The notes under the pieces were generated by a model that did no database searches, was not told where the DNA came from, and saw only the letters and a program-made list of their open reading frames with translations. From NCBI GenBank assembly GCA_015259045.1, contig JABZHD010000009.1, forward strand, positions 1-18,269: a stretch of 18,269 nt of DNA. Reading direction: 5' to 3'. The position numbers were made by a program, and so were the translations under genes. The stretch comes from Atopobium sp. (GTDB taxonomy: Bacteria > Actinomycetota > Coriobacteriia > Coriobacteriales > Atopobiaceae). Every line of letters starts with the position of its first letter. The first letter of the stretch is position 1. This document shows, one piece after another, positions 6,924 through 14,059 of the stretch.

Positions 6924-7018
6924 TGCGCTTAAATTAAGCGCATTCCTGTTGGCATATTTGATGCCGGGTGACATAGTCACCAGCACTATTGTTTGAAGTC
7001 ATCTTGGCGTTCGCCAAG
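6924..7018 (+). promoter_or_regulatory. Four tandem hairpins between rplE and rpsN
   Basis: Four stems follow one another: TGCGCTT/AAGCGCA (6924-6930 with 6936-6942), GGCAT/ATGCC (6951-6955 with 6961-6965), GGTGAC/GTCACC (6967-6972 with 6976-6981) and CTTGGC/GCCAAG (7003-7008 with 7013-7018). All arms are perfect. None has a terminator-like T-run. The array ends 11 bases before the rpsN ribosome-binding site AAGGAGG. Roles such as mRNA processing, differential stability or regulation of S14 are all inference. Confidence 0.6.
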
Positions 7019-7039
7019 TTGCATTTTGAAGGAGGATTT

Positions 7040-7225
7040 GTGGCTAAGACTTCGATGATCGTCAAAGCCTCGCGTGAGCCGAAGTACTCTACGCGCACAC
7101 AGAACCGTTGCCAGCGTTGTGGACGTCCCCACTCCGTTTACCGCAAGTTTGGTCTGTGCCGTGTGTGCTTCCGTGAGCTAGCGAGCAAGGGCGAGCTTCC
7201 TGGTGTCCGCAAGGCAAGCTGGTAG
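7040..7225 (+). CDS. rpsZ/rpsN: 30S ribosomal protein S14, zinc-binding type (S14Z)
   Basis: S14 is in the 30S head. This is the short 61-residue zinc form, with a CxxC-x12-CxxC set at Cys24, Cys27, Cys40 and Cys43 and the typical ending [11 protein letters not shown]. The GTG at 7040 was chosen because GGAGG lies four bases upstream and the product then starts MAKTSM as in other S14Z proteins. An upstream in-frame ATG at 6989 would add 17 residues encoded by the hairpin region and is unlikely. Many bacteria also keep a zinc-free paralogue elsewhere under Zur control; none is in this window. Confidence 0.97.
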   Translation: MAKTSMIVKASREPKYSTRTQNRCQRCGRPHSVYRKFGLCRVCFRELASKGELPGVRKASW

Positions 7226-7314
7226 GACTCAGGGCTCTGGCGTCAAGGCATCTGCGCCACGGGTGTAGATGAACCAGACACGCAGTTTCATCATTAACGA
7301 AGGAGAAGGATCAA
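7226..7314 (+). other. rpsN-rpsH gap with weak stems
   Basis: TGGCG (7238-7242) can pair with CGCCA (7255-7259), and GATGAA (7268-7273) with TTCATC (7287-7292). The second stem lies shortly before the rpsH ribosome-binding site (AAGGAGAAGG). No promoter or terminator is clear. Confidence 0.35.
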
Positions 7315-7713
7315 ATGAAAATTACCGATCCCATTTCAGACATGCTGACGCGTATTCGTAACGCAAACTCAGCTGGCAAGGATTCCGTATCCATGCCATC
7401 GAGCAAGGTGCTCGTTGAGATTGCTCGCGTCATCACCGAAGAGGGCTATGTCGAGGGTTACACCGTTGAGGATACTAAGCCTCAGAAGACTCTTCACATC
7501 ACCCTTAAGTATGGTAAGAAGCGCGCTAAGGTTATCCGCGGCATTCGTCGTATTTCCAAGCCTGGTCTGCGCATTTACTCCACCGCTGAGAAGCTTCCAC
7601 GCGTTCTTGGTGGTCTTGGTACTGCAGTGGTTTCCACTTCTAAGGGCATGATGTGCGACCGCGACGCTCGTAAGAACGGCGTTGGCGGCGAGGTCATCGC
7701 TTACGTTTGGTAA
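7315..7713 (+). CDS. rpsH: 30S ribosomal protein S8
   Basis: S8 is a primary binder of 16S rRNA helix 21 in the central domain and, in E. coli, the autogenous repressor of the spc operon. The 132-residue product has the opening [15 protein letters not shown] and the C-terminal rRNA-binding part with [20 protein letters not shown] (about residues 103-122). The AAGGAGAAGG ribosome-binding site is well placed. Its position two genes after rplE keeps the standard order, so an S8 site in the rplE leader would make sense. Confidence 0.98.
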   Translation: MKITDPISDMLTRIRNANSAGKDSVSMPSSKVLVEIARVITEEGYVEGYTVEDTKPQKTLHITLKYGKKRAKVIRGIRRISKPGLRIYSTAEKLPRVLGGLGTAVVSTSKGMMCDRDARKNGVGGEVIAYVW

Positions 7714-7740
7714 ATCTGACAGGAATGAAAGGAGACAGCC

Positions 7741-8277
7741 GTGTCTCGTATTGGTAAGAAGCCTGTCCAGATTCCTGCTGGAGTCACTGTGACAGTTGAT
7801 AACACCACCGTTACCGTTAAGGGTTCTAAGGGCGAGCTGACTCGTACTTTCTCTGAGCTGGTTGCTATCGCTCAGGAGGGCGAGGAGATTCTTGTTACTC
7901 GCGTTGACGAGTCCACTGAGTCCAATGCTCAGCAGGGTCTTGTCCGTACCCTTATCCACAACATGGTTGTTGGTGTCTCTGAGGGCTTCGAGAAGAAGCT
8001 CGAGCTCACCGGCGTTGGTTACCGTGTAGCACTTAAGGGCAAGGATCTTGACCTTTCCCTTGGTTATTCTCACCCAGTTCTCTATGTTGCACCTGAGGGC
8101 ATTAGCTTTGAGGTACCTGATAACACTCACCTTACCGTTAAGGGTATTTCTAAGGAGAAGGTCGGCCAGGTTGCAGCTGAGATTCGTATGAAGCGTCCAC
8201 CAGAGCCTTACAAGGGCAAGGGCATTCACTACGAAGGTGAGCACATCCGCAGGAAGCTCGGTAAGGCTGCTAAGTAA
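7741..8277 (+). CDS. rplF: 50S ribosomal protein L6
   Basis: L6 is at the factor-binding side of the 50S subunit near the sarcin-ricin loop and aids EF-G and EF-Tu function. The 178-residue protein is normal length and begins MSRIGKKPVQIPAGV from a GTG start preceded by AAAGGAGA. The C-terminal domain has the motif RPPEPYKGKGI with YEGEHIRRKLGKAAK following. It sits 27 bases after rpsH. Confidence 0.98.
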   Translation: MSRIGKKPVQIPAGVTVTVDNTTVTVKGSKGELTRTFSELVAIAQEGEEILVTRVDESTESNAQQGLVRTLIHNMVVGVSEGFEKKLELTGVGYRVALKGKDLDLSLGYSHPVLYVAPEGISFEVPDNTHLTVKGISKEKVGQVAAEIRMKRPPEPYKGKGIHYEGEHIRRKLGKAAK

Positions 8278-8303
8278 AGCAACCCTACTTTTAGGCTAAA
8301 AGA

Positions 8304-8325
8304 CCATCACCCCGTTAGGTGATGG
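8304..8325 (+). other. Perfect 8-bp hairpin in the rplF-rplR gap
   Basis: CCATCACC (8304-8311) pairs exactly with GGTGATGG (8318-8325) around a 6-base loop. A small TTTTAG/CTAAAA palindrome lies just upstream (8289-8301). No T-run follows, so it is not a terminator. It ends about 10 bases before the rplR ribosome-binding site. Confidence 0.5.
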
Positions 8326-8345
8326 CATGTCTCTAAGGAGAAGGA

Positions 8346-8714
8346 ATGAACAAGCAGCAGGCGAAAAAGGCGGGTCTTGAACGCCGCAAGCGCCGCGTAC
8401 GTGCCAAGGTCTTTGGTACACCTGAGCGTCCGCGTCTTGCAGTTCACCGCACAAACGCAAACATTTATGCACAGCTTATTGACGACGCTTCTGGAAGAAC
8501 TCTCTGCTCTGCCTCTACGCTTGACCCAGAGTTCCGTTCTACTGGCAAGGTTGGCTCCAACAAGGAGGCAGCTGAGTTCGTAGGTGAGCTTATCGGTAAG
8601 CGCGCTGCCGAGAAGAACGTCACTGAGGTCACTTTTGACCGTGGTGGCCGTCTCTATCACGGCCGCGTCAAGGCTTTGGCAGATGGCGCCCGCAACGCGG
8701 GCCTGAAGTTCTAG
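8346..8714 (+). CDS. rplR: 50S ribosomal protein L18
   Basis: L18 binds 5S rRNA with L5 and places it in the central protuberance. The 122-residue product has a basic N-terminus ([13 protein letters not shown]) and the family core [20 protein letters not shown]. It ends with the conserved [24 protein letters not shown] segment and GLKF. AAGGAGAAGG precedes the ATG. rpsE follows nine bases after the stop, with GGAGG at the stop codon. Confidence 0.98.
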   Translation: MNKQQAKKAGLERRKRRVRAKVFGTPERPRLAVHRTNANIYAQLIDDASGRTLCSASTLDPEFRSTGKVGSNKEAAEFVGELIGKRAAEKNVTEVTFDRGGRLYHGRVKALADGARNAGLKF

Positions 8715-8723
8715 GAGGATTCA

Positions 8724-9245
8724 ATGGCACGTGATCGTAAGCGCCAGCAGGATACGGATCTTCAGGAGCGCGTCGTTTATATTCACCGCGTTTCCAAGAC
8801 CGTTAAGGGTGGCCGCCGTATGTCACTCGTTGCTCTGGTAGTCGTTGGCGACGGTAAGGGTAACGTTGGTATTGGCCAGGGTCGTTCCGCTGAGGTACCT
8901 CTGGCAATTCAGAAGGGCGTCGAGGACGCAAAGAGGAACATGTTCAAGGTCCCACTGACCGAGACTGGTTCCGTACCACACGCAGTCACTGGTCACTACG
9001 GCGCAGGCTCTGTTCTTATTAAGCCTGCATTCGAGGGTACTGGTGTTATTGCTGGCGGTCCTATTCGTCCACTCTTCGAGCTTGCAGGTATCACCAATGT
9101 ACTTTCTAAGTCCCTTGGTACCGACAACGCTCTGAACATGATTAAGGCAGCAGCTGAGGGTCTGAAGGAGCTTTCCAGCCCAGAAGAAGCAGCTGAGCGT
9201 CGTGGCCTAACCGTCGGCGATATGTTCGTCGGAAAGGAGAACTAA
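8724..9245 (+). CDS. rpsE: 30S ribosomal protein S5
   Basis: S5 lies near the mRNA entry and decoding centre; its N-terminal loop is the site of spectinomycin-resistance changes. The 173-residue protein has the loop [12 protein letters not shown] (about residues 23-34) and [19 protein letters not shown], both wild-type-like in pattern. The C-terminal domain has [18 protein letters not shown]. The ribosome-binding site TAGGAGG overlaps the end of rplR. rpmD starts two bases after the stop. Confidence 0.98.
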   Translation: MARDRKRQQDTDLQERVVYIHRVSKTVKGGRRMSLVALVVVGDGKGNVGIGQGRSAEVPLAIQKGVEDAKRNMFKVPLTETGSVPHAVTGHYGAGSVLIKPAFEGTGVIAGGPIRPLFELAGITNVLSKSLGTDNALNMIKAAAEGLKELSSPEEAAERRGLTVGDMFVGKEN

Positions 9246-9247
9246 CG

Positions 9248-9433
9248 ATGGCTAAGAACCTTAGCATCAAGCTTGTCCGTGGCGCCGTTGCAGGCGTCAA
9301 GAAGGACCAGACTGCTACGGTGAAGGCCCTCGGCCTCCACAAGATCGGCGATACCGTCGAGCAGCCTGACAACCCAAGCATTCGTGGAATGATCTTCAAG
9401 GTTAAGCACCTTGTCGAGGTTGAAGAGAACTAG
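9248..9433 (+). CDS. rpmD: 50S ribosomal protein L30
   Basis: L30 is a small, non-universal large-subunit protein. The 61-residue sequence has the family pattern [19 protein letters not shown] and [23 protein letters not shown]. Its ribosome-binding site GGAAAGGAG lies inside the end of rpsE, so translation is probably coupled. rplO starts 11 bases after the stop. Confidence 0.97.
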   Translation: MAKNLSIKLVRGAVAGVKKDQTATVKALGLHKIGDTVEQPDNPSIRGMIFKVKHLVEVEEN

Positions 9434-9444
9434 AGGTAGTAATA

Positions 9445-9891
9445 ATGCAGCTCAATGATCTTCGCCCCGCAGTGGGTTCGCGCAAAAATCGTAAGCGCGT
9501 AGGTCGCGGTAATTCTTCAGGCAATGGTACTTTTGCCGGCCGCGGTATGAATGGTCAGCTCTCCCGCTCTGGTGGCGGTAAGGGCGCTGGCTTCGAGGGT
9601 GGACAGCAGCCACTGGCTATGCGTCTTCCTAAGCTTCCTGGTTTCACTAACCACAACCGTGTTGAGTACGCTCCAGTCAACGTTGCTCGTCTGAACGCTC
9701 TCTTTGCAGACGGCGAGACCGTAGACGCAGAGGCTCTGGTTGCTAAGGGAGTTATTAAGTACAACTTCATCCCAGTCAAGGTTCTGGGTGATGGCGAGCT
9801 TTCTAAGAAGCTCACTGTTAAGGTCGACAAGGTTTCCGCCTCCGCAAAGGCTAAGATCGAGGCGGCCGGTGGAAAGGTTGAGGCCGAGTAG
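9445..9891 (+). CDS. rplO: 50S ribosomal protein L15
   Basis: L15 is a late-assembly 50S protein. The 148-residue product has the extended Gly/Arg-rich N-terminus ([18 protein letters not shown], about residues 18-35) that threads into 23S rRNA, then [19 protein letters not shown]. The C-terminal globular domain ends [12 protein letters not shown]. The TAG stop shares its last base with the GTG start of secY, so the two are directly coupled. Confidence 0.98.
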   Translation: MQLNDLRPAVGSRKNRKRVGRGNSSGNGTFAGRGMNGQLSRSGGGKGAGFEGGQQPLAMRLPKLPGFTNHNRVEYAPVNVARLNALFADGETVDAEALVAKGVIKYNFIPVKVLGDGELSKKLTVKVDKVSASAKAKIEAAGGKVEAE

Positions 9892-11171
9892 TGAGTAAAG
9901 GAATCGCCAACGCATTTCGTGTTCCGGAACTAAGGGGAAAGATTCTCCTTACGGTACTGATTCTTCTTCTGTACCGTTTTGGTGCGTATCTTCCTGTGCC
10001 CGGTGCTCCATTCCAGCAGATGCTTTCTGTTTATCAGAATGGTCTTTCTAAGAATGGCGCAATGGCCGTGCTTAACCTATTTTCGGGTGGCGCTCTTTCT
10101 CGCATGTCTGTTTTCAGTCTGGGCATCATGCCTTACATTACGGCTCAGATCATCTTCCAGATGATGCAGTCCGTTATTCCATCTCTTGGCGAGCTTGCTA
10201 AAGATGGTGAGAGCGGCCAGCGTAAGATTACGCAGTACACGCGTTATCTTACGGTTGGCTTAGCTCTGCTCAATGCAGTTGGTTACCTGTTCTTGTTTAA
10301 GAGCTATGGTGTATCTTTTGCATCTATGGAGGGCGTGCCTGAGGCACTTGAAAACTTCCTGGTAGTCTTTACCATGCTAGTTGGTGCCATCATTATTATG
10401 TGGCTCGGTGAGGTTATTACTCAGCAGGGTGTTGGCAACGGAATGAGTCTTATCATCTTTGCAAACATCATGGCTGGACTTCCAACAGCCCTTATTTCTT
10501 CAGTAACTACTCGTGGAAACATTATTCTTACTGTTGTTACTGTTGTGGTTATGCTCGCTATTATTCCGCTCATTGTTTACATTGAGCGTGGTCAGCGTCG
10601 TATTCCTATCAACTATGCCAAGCGCGTTGTTGGTCGTCGTATGATGGGTGGTCAGTCAACTTACCTTCCAATTAAGGTAAACACTGCAGGCGTTGTGCCA
10701 ATCATCTTTGCATCTGCAATCCTGTACCTTCCTGCTCAGGTTGCTGTGTTCTTCCCAGGAGTAGAGTGGATTCAAAATCTTGCTACTTCACTTTCTTCTG
10801 GATGGGTTAACTGGGTTCTCTCAGTTATGTTCATTGTCTTCTTTGCATACTTCTACACCTCAATGGTGTTCAATCCAGAGGAGACAGCAGACCAGCTTAA
10901 GAAGCAGGGTGGCTTTATTCCTGGTGTTCGTCCAGGTACTGCTACTTCGACGTATATCAAGACTGTTATTGACAGAGTCACCCTCCCCGGTGCTATCTTT
11001 ATGGCAGTTCTTGCAATCGTTCCAACCATTATTTTCTGGTTCACAGGCGATTCGTTGATACAGGCGTTTGGTGGAACTTCCGTCCTGATTATGGTCGGTG
11101 TTGCAATGGATACACTCTCTTCCATTGAGTCCCACCTTAAGATGCACAACTATGAGGGCTTCTTTAAGTAG
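9891..11171 (+). CDS. secY: Preprotein translocase subunit SecY
   Basis: SecY forms the membrane channel of the Sec translocon with SecE and SecG. The 426-residue protein has about ten hydrophobic segments. The first, ILLTVLILLLYRFGAYLPVPG, includes the usual RFG and PVPG signature; others include MSVFSLGIMPYITAQIIFQ and LTVVTVVVMLAIIPLIVYIE. The cytosolic loop GQRRIPINYAKRVVG, which contacts SecA and the ribosome, is present. The GTG start overlaps the rplO stop (TAGTG). Codon bias is weaker than in the ribosomal genes. A strong terminator follows. Confidence 0.98.
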   Translation: MSKGIANAFRVPELRGKILLTVLILLLYRFGAYLPVPGAPFQQMLSVYQNGLSKNGAMAVLNLFSGGALSRMSVFSLGIMPYITAQIIFQMMQSVIPSLGELAKDGESGQRKITQYTRYLTVGLALLNAVGYLFLFKSYGVSFASMEGVPEALENFLVVFTMLVGAIIIMWLGEVITQQGVGNGMSLIIFANIMAGLPTALISSVTTRGNIILTVVTVVVMLAIIPLIVYIERGQRRIPINYAKRVVGRRMMGGQSTYLPIKVNTAGVVPIIFASAILYLPAQVAVFFPGVEWIQNLATSLSSGWVNWVLSVMFIVFFAYFYTSMVFNPEETADQLKKQGGFIPGVRPGTATSTYIKTVIDRVTLPGAIFMAVLAIVPTIIFWFTGDSLIQAFGGTSVLIMVGVAMDTLSSIESHLKMHNYEGFFK

Positions 11172-11188
11172 TTCTTAATACGTAGCAT

Positions 11189-11217
11189 AAAGGGGCCTGG
11201 AAACAGGCCCCTTTTAT
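11189..11217 (+). terminator. Intrinsic terminator between secY and adk
   Basis: AAAGGGGCCTG (11189-11199) pairs perfectly with CAGGCCCCTTT (11204-11214) around a GAAA tetraloop and runs into TTATTATTT. It should end most transcription after secY, leaving adk-map dependent on read-through or a promoter I cannot clearly place. Confidence 0.88.
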
Positions 11218-11238
11218 TATTTGAAAGGAAGGCGAAGC

Positions 11239-11865
11239 ATGAACATTGTTCTTCTCGGCGCACCTGGCGCTGGCAAGGGTACACAGGCTCAGAAGCTCGT
11301 TGCAGAGTATGGACTTGCTCACATCTCAACCGGTGACCTTCTTCGTGCTGCTGTTAAAGCTCAGTCTGAGCTTGGCGTTAAGGCTAAAGAGTATATGGAT
11401 GCTGGTCAGCTTGTTCCAGATCAGCTTGTAATTGACCTGGTAAAAGAGCGCCTATCTGCAGACGATGCAAAGGCTGGTTTTATTCTTGATGGCTTCCCAC
11501 GCAACACCGCTCAGGCAGTAACCCTTGATTCTGAGCTTCAGAATATGGGCCTCAAGCTTGATGCAGCTCTGCTTGTTGCTGTTGAGCCAGAGGTTATTGT
11601 TGAGCGTCTTTCTTCTCGCCGTACGTGCAAAGAGTGTGGTTATACTGCACCTGCTGGTACAGAGACTTGCCCAAATTGCTCTGGTGAGATGTATCAGCGT
11701 GATGACGATAAGCCAGAGACAATTCGTAAGCGTCTTGATGTATACGAGAACCAGACTTCTCCTTTGATCGAGTACTACAAGGGTCATGGAATTCTGAAGG
11801 AGGTCAACGGAGATCGTCCTGTTGACGAGGTATTCGCCGACGTAAAGACACTCCTCGCACTATGA
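11239..11865 (+). CDS. adk: Adenylate kinase
   Basis: Adenylate kinase interconverts ATP + AMP and two ADP in the cytosol. The 208-residue protein has the P-loop GAPGAGKGT (7-15), STGDLLR (30-36) and LDGFPRN (83-89). The LID domain carries a four-cysteine zinc site, Cys130/Cys133 and Cys144/Cys147, typical of Gram-positive enzymes. The ATG at 11239 was chosen because GAAAGGAAGG precedes it and the protein then starts MNIVLLGAPG; an in-frame TTG at 11221 would add six unlikely residues. The stop overlaps map by four bases (ATGA). The adk-map order between secY and infA is typical of Gram-positives. Confidence 0.98.
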   Translation: MNIVLLGAPGAGKGTQAQKLVAEYGLAHISTGDLLRAAVKAQSELGVKAKEYMDAGQLVPDQLVIDLVKERLSADDAKAGFILDGFPRNTAQAVTLDSELQNMGLKLDAALLVAVEPEVIVERLSSRRTCKECGYTAPAGTETCPNCSGEMYQRDDDKPETIRKRLDVYENQTSPLIEYYKGHGILKEVNGDRPVDEVFADVKTLLAL

Positions 11866-12650
11866 TTACGATAAAAACACCTGAACAAATCGAGGCAATG
11901 AAGGTGTCGGGCGCCCTTTCTAAGGCAGCCCTTCGTCGTGCTGGATCCATGATTAGACCTGGTGTTTCAACGCTCGAGATTGACCGCGCTGTTGAAGCTT
12001 TTATTAGACTTCATGGCGGAACCCCTACCTTTAAGGGCTACGGTGGATTCCCTGGATCTGTTTGCTCTTCTATTAACGAGCAGATTGTTCACGGTATTCC
12101 ATCAGCTAACGTCATTTTGCAAGATGGCGATATTCTGACCATTGACACGGGTGCTACCGTTAACGGTTGGGCAGGAGATAACGCTTGGACGTTCTACTGC
12201 GGAACAGTTGACGAGAAAACCCAGGCACTTTGTGAGGTTACCCGCGATTGCCTTAAGGCAGGTATTGCAGCTGCTGTTCCTGGTGCTCGTCTTGGCGACG
12301 TTGGCCATGCAGTTCAGAAACTTGCCGAGGATAATGGCTATGGTGTCATTCGTGATTTTGTTGGTCATGGTATTGGTCGCAATCTTCACGAGGACCCAGA
12401 GGTCAGAAACTATGGTCGTGCAGGTAACGGTATTGTTCTTCGTGAGGGAATGGTAATTGCAATTGAGCCTATGATTGCTATGGGTACCTACGATTGCACC
12501 GTTCTTGAAAATGGTTGGACCGTTGTTACCGATGATGGCCTGCCATCAGCACATTATGAGAACACGGTTGCTATTACTGCCGATGGTCCCGTTATCGTTT
12601 CAGAAGATGAAGTTGGTCCATGGTGCGAGATGCAAGGCGGTCTTGAGTAA
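11862..12650 (+). CDS. map: Methionine aminopeptidase, type I
   Basis: Removes the initiator methionine from nascent proteins at the ribosome. The 262-residue enzyme has the pita-bread-fold metal ligands in the expected spacing: Asp95, Asp106, His169, Glu202 and Glu233. These sit in TIDTGATVNGWAGDNAW, GHGIGRNLHEDP, IEPM and YENTVAI. The length fits type Ia enzymes without a zinc-finger extension. It starts within the adk stop (ATGA) and so is translationally coupled. Codon use is less biased than in the ribosomal genes. Confidence 0.97.
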   Translation: MITIKTPEQIEAMKVSGALSKAALRRAGSMIRPGVSTLEIDRAVEAFIRLHGGTPTFKGYGGFPGSVCSSINEQIVHGIPSANVILQDGDILTIDTGATVNGWAGDNAWTFYCGTVDEKTQALCEVTRDCLKAGIAAAVPGARLGDVGHAVQKLAEDNGYGVIRDFVGHGIGRNLHEDPEVRNYGRAGNGIVLREGMVIAIEPMIAMGTYDCTVLENGWTVVTDDGLPSAHYENTVAITADGPVIVSEDEVGPWCEMQGGLE

Positions 12651-12660
12651 CACATACATT

Positions 12661-12707
12661 GTTCTTCTCGCTATCTAATTGTGTTGAAAAAATAAGTGAT
12701 AGACGAG
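12661..12707. promoter_or_regulatory. Inverted motif and imperfect palindrome before infA
   Basis: GTTCTTCTCGC (12661-12671) is the exact inverse complement of GCGAGAAGAAC at 6137-6147. CTCGCTATC (12667-12675) also pairs with GATAGACGAG (12698-12707) apart from one extra A. The right arm overlaps the -35 of the infA promoter candidate, a position suited to a repressor or activator site. The role is inferred. Confidence 0.35.
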
Positions 12708-12728
12708 TGGCACATTTTTATGTATTAT
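12700..12728 (+). promoter_or_regulatory. Candidate infA promoter
   Basis: TAGACG (12700-12705) and TATTAT (12723-12728) are 17 bases apart, matching the -35/-10 consensus at 4/6 and 5/6. The start site would be near 12735, giving a short leader of about 30 bases before infA. Confidence 0.5.
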
Positions 12729-12763
12729 TGATAACCGCTGTCGATGTGTCGAGAGGATGAAAG

Positions 12764-12982
12764 TTGGCTAAACAAGACGCGATTGAGCTTGAAGGCAAGG
12801 TACTAGAACCCCTGCCAAACGCTATGTTTAACGTTGAGTTAGAGAACGGCAAGACCATCCTTTGCACCATCTCAGGTAAGATTCGAATGAACTACATTCG
12901 AATTCTCCCTGGTGATAAGGTTGTAGTAGAGATTTCTCCTTACGATCTTACCAGGGGTCGCATTACCTACCGTTATAAGTAA
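12764..12982 (+). CDS. infA: Translation initiation factor IF-1
   Basis: IF-1 binds the A-site region of the 30S subunit and supports IF-2 and IF-3 in initiation. The 72-residue S1-like OB-fold protein is exactly the family length, with [18 protein letters not shown] and the ending [14 protein letters not shown]. The start is a TTG at 12764: the frame yields the canonical MAKQDAIE only from there, and GAGAGGA lies about seven bases upstream. A TTG start on an initiation-factor gene could make it sensitive to initiation stringency. It heads the alpha-operon-like unit. Confidence 0.97.
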   Translation: MAKQDAIELEGKVLEPLPNAMFNVELENGKTILCTISGKIRMNYIRILPGDKVVVEISPYDLTRGRITYRYK

Positions 12983-13069
12983 GTAATGCAAAAGTCTTGT
13001 GCCATGCATGAGGCTATCTGTGTCTTTGCGCACGTTGCAAGGGCATATGTACGTTTGTACAGTCGGTAT

Positions 13070-13099
13070 TTCACGCCAGCGGCTGGGCGAGTATATAGT
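13070..13099 (+). promoter_or_regulatory. Possible internal promoter before rpmJ
   Basis: TTCACG (13070-13075) and TATAGT (13094-13099) are separated by 18 bases and match the consensus at 4/6 and 5/6. The surrounding 146-base gap also has a TGTAC/GTACA hairpin (13048-13052 with 13057-13061) and an imperfect CGCCAG/CTGGGCG stem (about 13074-13090) overlapping the proposed promoter spacer. Confidence 0.35.
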
Positions 13100-13128
13100 T
13101 CGTATCAGCAGAACCGAAAGGAAGACAC

Positions 13129-13242
13129 ATGAAGGTACGTCCTTCGGTAAAGAAGATGTGCGACAAGTGCAAAGTCATCCGTCGCCACGGTAAGGTTTAC
13201 GTGATTTGCGAGAACCCGCGCCACAAGCAGCGTCAGGGCTAA
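13129..13242 (+). CDS. rpmJ: 50S ribosomal protein L36
   Basis: L36 is the smallest ribosomal protein. This 37-codon gene starts [19 protein letters not shown] and ends at TAA 13240-13242. It is the zinc-binding form, with Cys11, Cys14, Cys27 and His32 in the standard CxxC-x12-C-x4-H pattern. AAAGGAAG precedes the ATG. It lies between infA and rpsM, the normal Gram-positive position, and rpsM follows after 15 bases. Confidence 0.98.
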   Translation: MKVRPSVKKMCDKCKVIRRHGKVYVICENPRHKQRQG

Positions 13243-13257
13243 GGAAGGAGCACCAAG

Positions 13258-13626
13258 TTGGCCCGTATTAACGGCGTCGACCTGCCACGCGATAAGCGTG
13301 TTGAGGTCGGACTCACCTATCTTTACGGCATTGGTCAGACTCGTGCAACCAAGATTTGCAACGAGACTGGTATCGATGTAAATACTCGCGTCAAGGACCT
13401 CACAGAGGAAGAAGTCACTAAGATTCGTGACTTTATTGACGCTCATTACACCACCGAGGGCGATCTTCGCCGCGAGGTGCGTCAGAATGTTGCCCGCCTG
13501 ATGGAGATTGGCTGCTACCGCGGCCTCCGTCACCGCAAGGGCCTCCCTGTCCACGGTCAGCGTACCCACACTAACGCTCGTACTCGTAAGGGTAAGAAGC
13601 GTCAGGTGGGCGGCAAGAAGAAGTAG
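13258..13626 (+). CDS. rpsM: 30S ribosomal protein S13
   Basis: S13 is at the top of the 30S head, contacts P-site tRNA and bridges to L5. The 122-residue product starts [30 protein letters not shown] and has [28 protein letters not shown] (about residues 85-112), which is diagnostic, then a basic tail. The start is a TTG, supported by AAGGAAGGAG just upstream and by the canonical N-terminus. In E. coli, S4 represses the alpha operon at this gene; I see no clear pseudoknot here. Confidence 0.97.
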   Translation: MARINGVDLPRDKRVEVGLTYLYGIGQTRATKICNETGIDVNTRVKDLTEEEVTKIRDFIDAHYTTEGDLRREVRQNVARLMEIGCYRGLRHRKGLPVHGQRTHTNARTRKGKKRQVGGKKK

Positions 13627-13640
13627 GCGAGGAGTAGCTA

Positions 13641-14042
13641 ATGGCACAGAAAAAGAACGCTCGCACTACACGCGTCCGCCGCTCCGAGCGTAAAAACATT
13701 GCAGTGGGCCAGGCCCACATCAAGAGCACATTCAATAACACGATTGTCTCTATTTCCGATCCCCAGGGTAATGTAATTTCCTGGCAGTCCGGTGGTACCG
13801 TCGGCTTCAAGGGCTCTCGTAAGTCCACTCCTTTTGCTGCACAGCTTGCAGCAGAGGCAGCAGCAAAGGCAGCAATGGAGCACGGTCTCCACAAGGTAGC
13901 TGTTTTTGTTAAGGGCCCAGGCTCTGGTCGCGAGACCGCAATCCGTTCCCTTCAGGCAGCAGGCCTCGAGGTTTCGGGTATTCAGGATAAGACACCTATT
14001 GCACACAACGGCTGCCGTCCTAAAAAGCGCCGTCGCAACTAG
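13641..14042 (+). CDS. rpsK: 30S ribosomal protein S11
   Basis: S11 is on the 30S platform near the E site and the 3' end of 16S rRNA. The 133-residue protein has the core [19 protein letters not shown] (about residues 28-46), [21 protein letters not shown], and the terminal [12 protein letters not shown]. The GCGAGGAG ribosome-binding site lies at the rpsM stop. rpsD follows after 17 bases. Confidence 0.98.
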   Translation: MAQKKNARTTRVRRSERKNIAVGQAHIKSTFNNTIVSISDPQGNVISWQSGGTVGFKGSRKSTPFAAQLAAEAAAKAAMEHGLHKVAVFVKGPGSGRETAIRSLQAAGLEVSGIQDKTPIAHNGCRPKKRRRN

Positions 14043-14059
14043 CACGAAAGGACAAGCAA

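Noticed and set aside
6989..7039. Longer S14 start at ATG 6989
   Set aside because: It would translate through the hairpin region without a ribosome-binding site; the GTG at 7040 fits the family.
7369..8244. Minus-strand open frame over rpsH-rplF
   Set aside because: Shadow of two conserved ribosomal genes; no independent signal.
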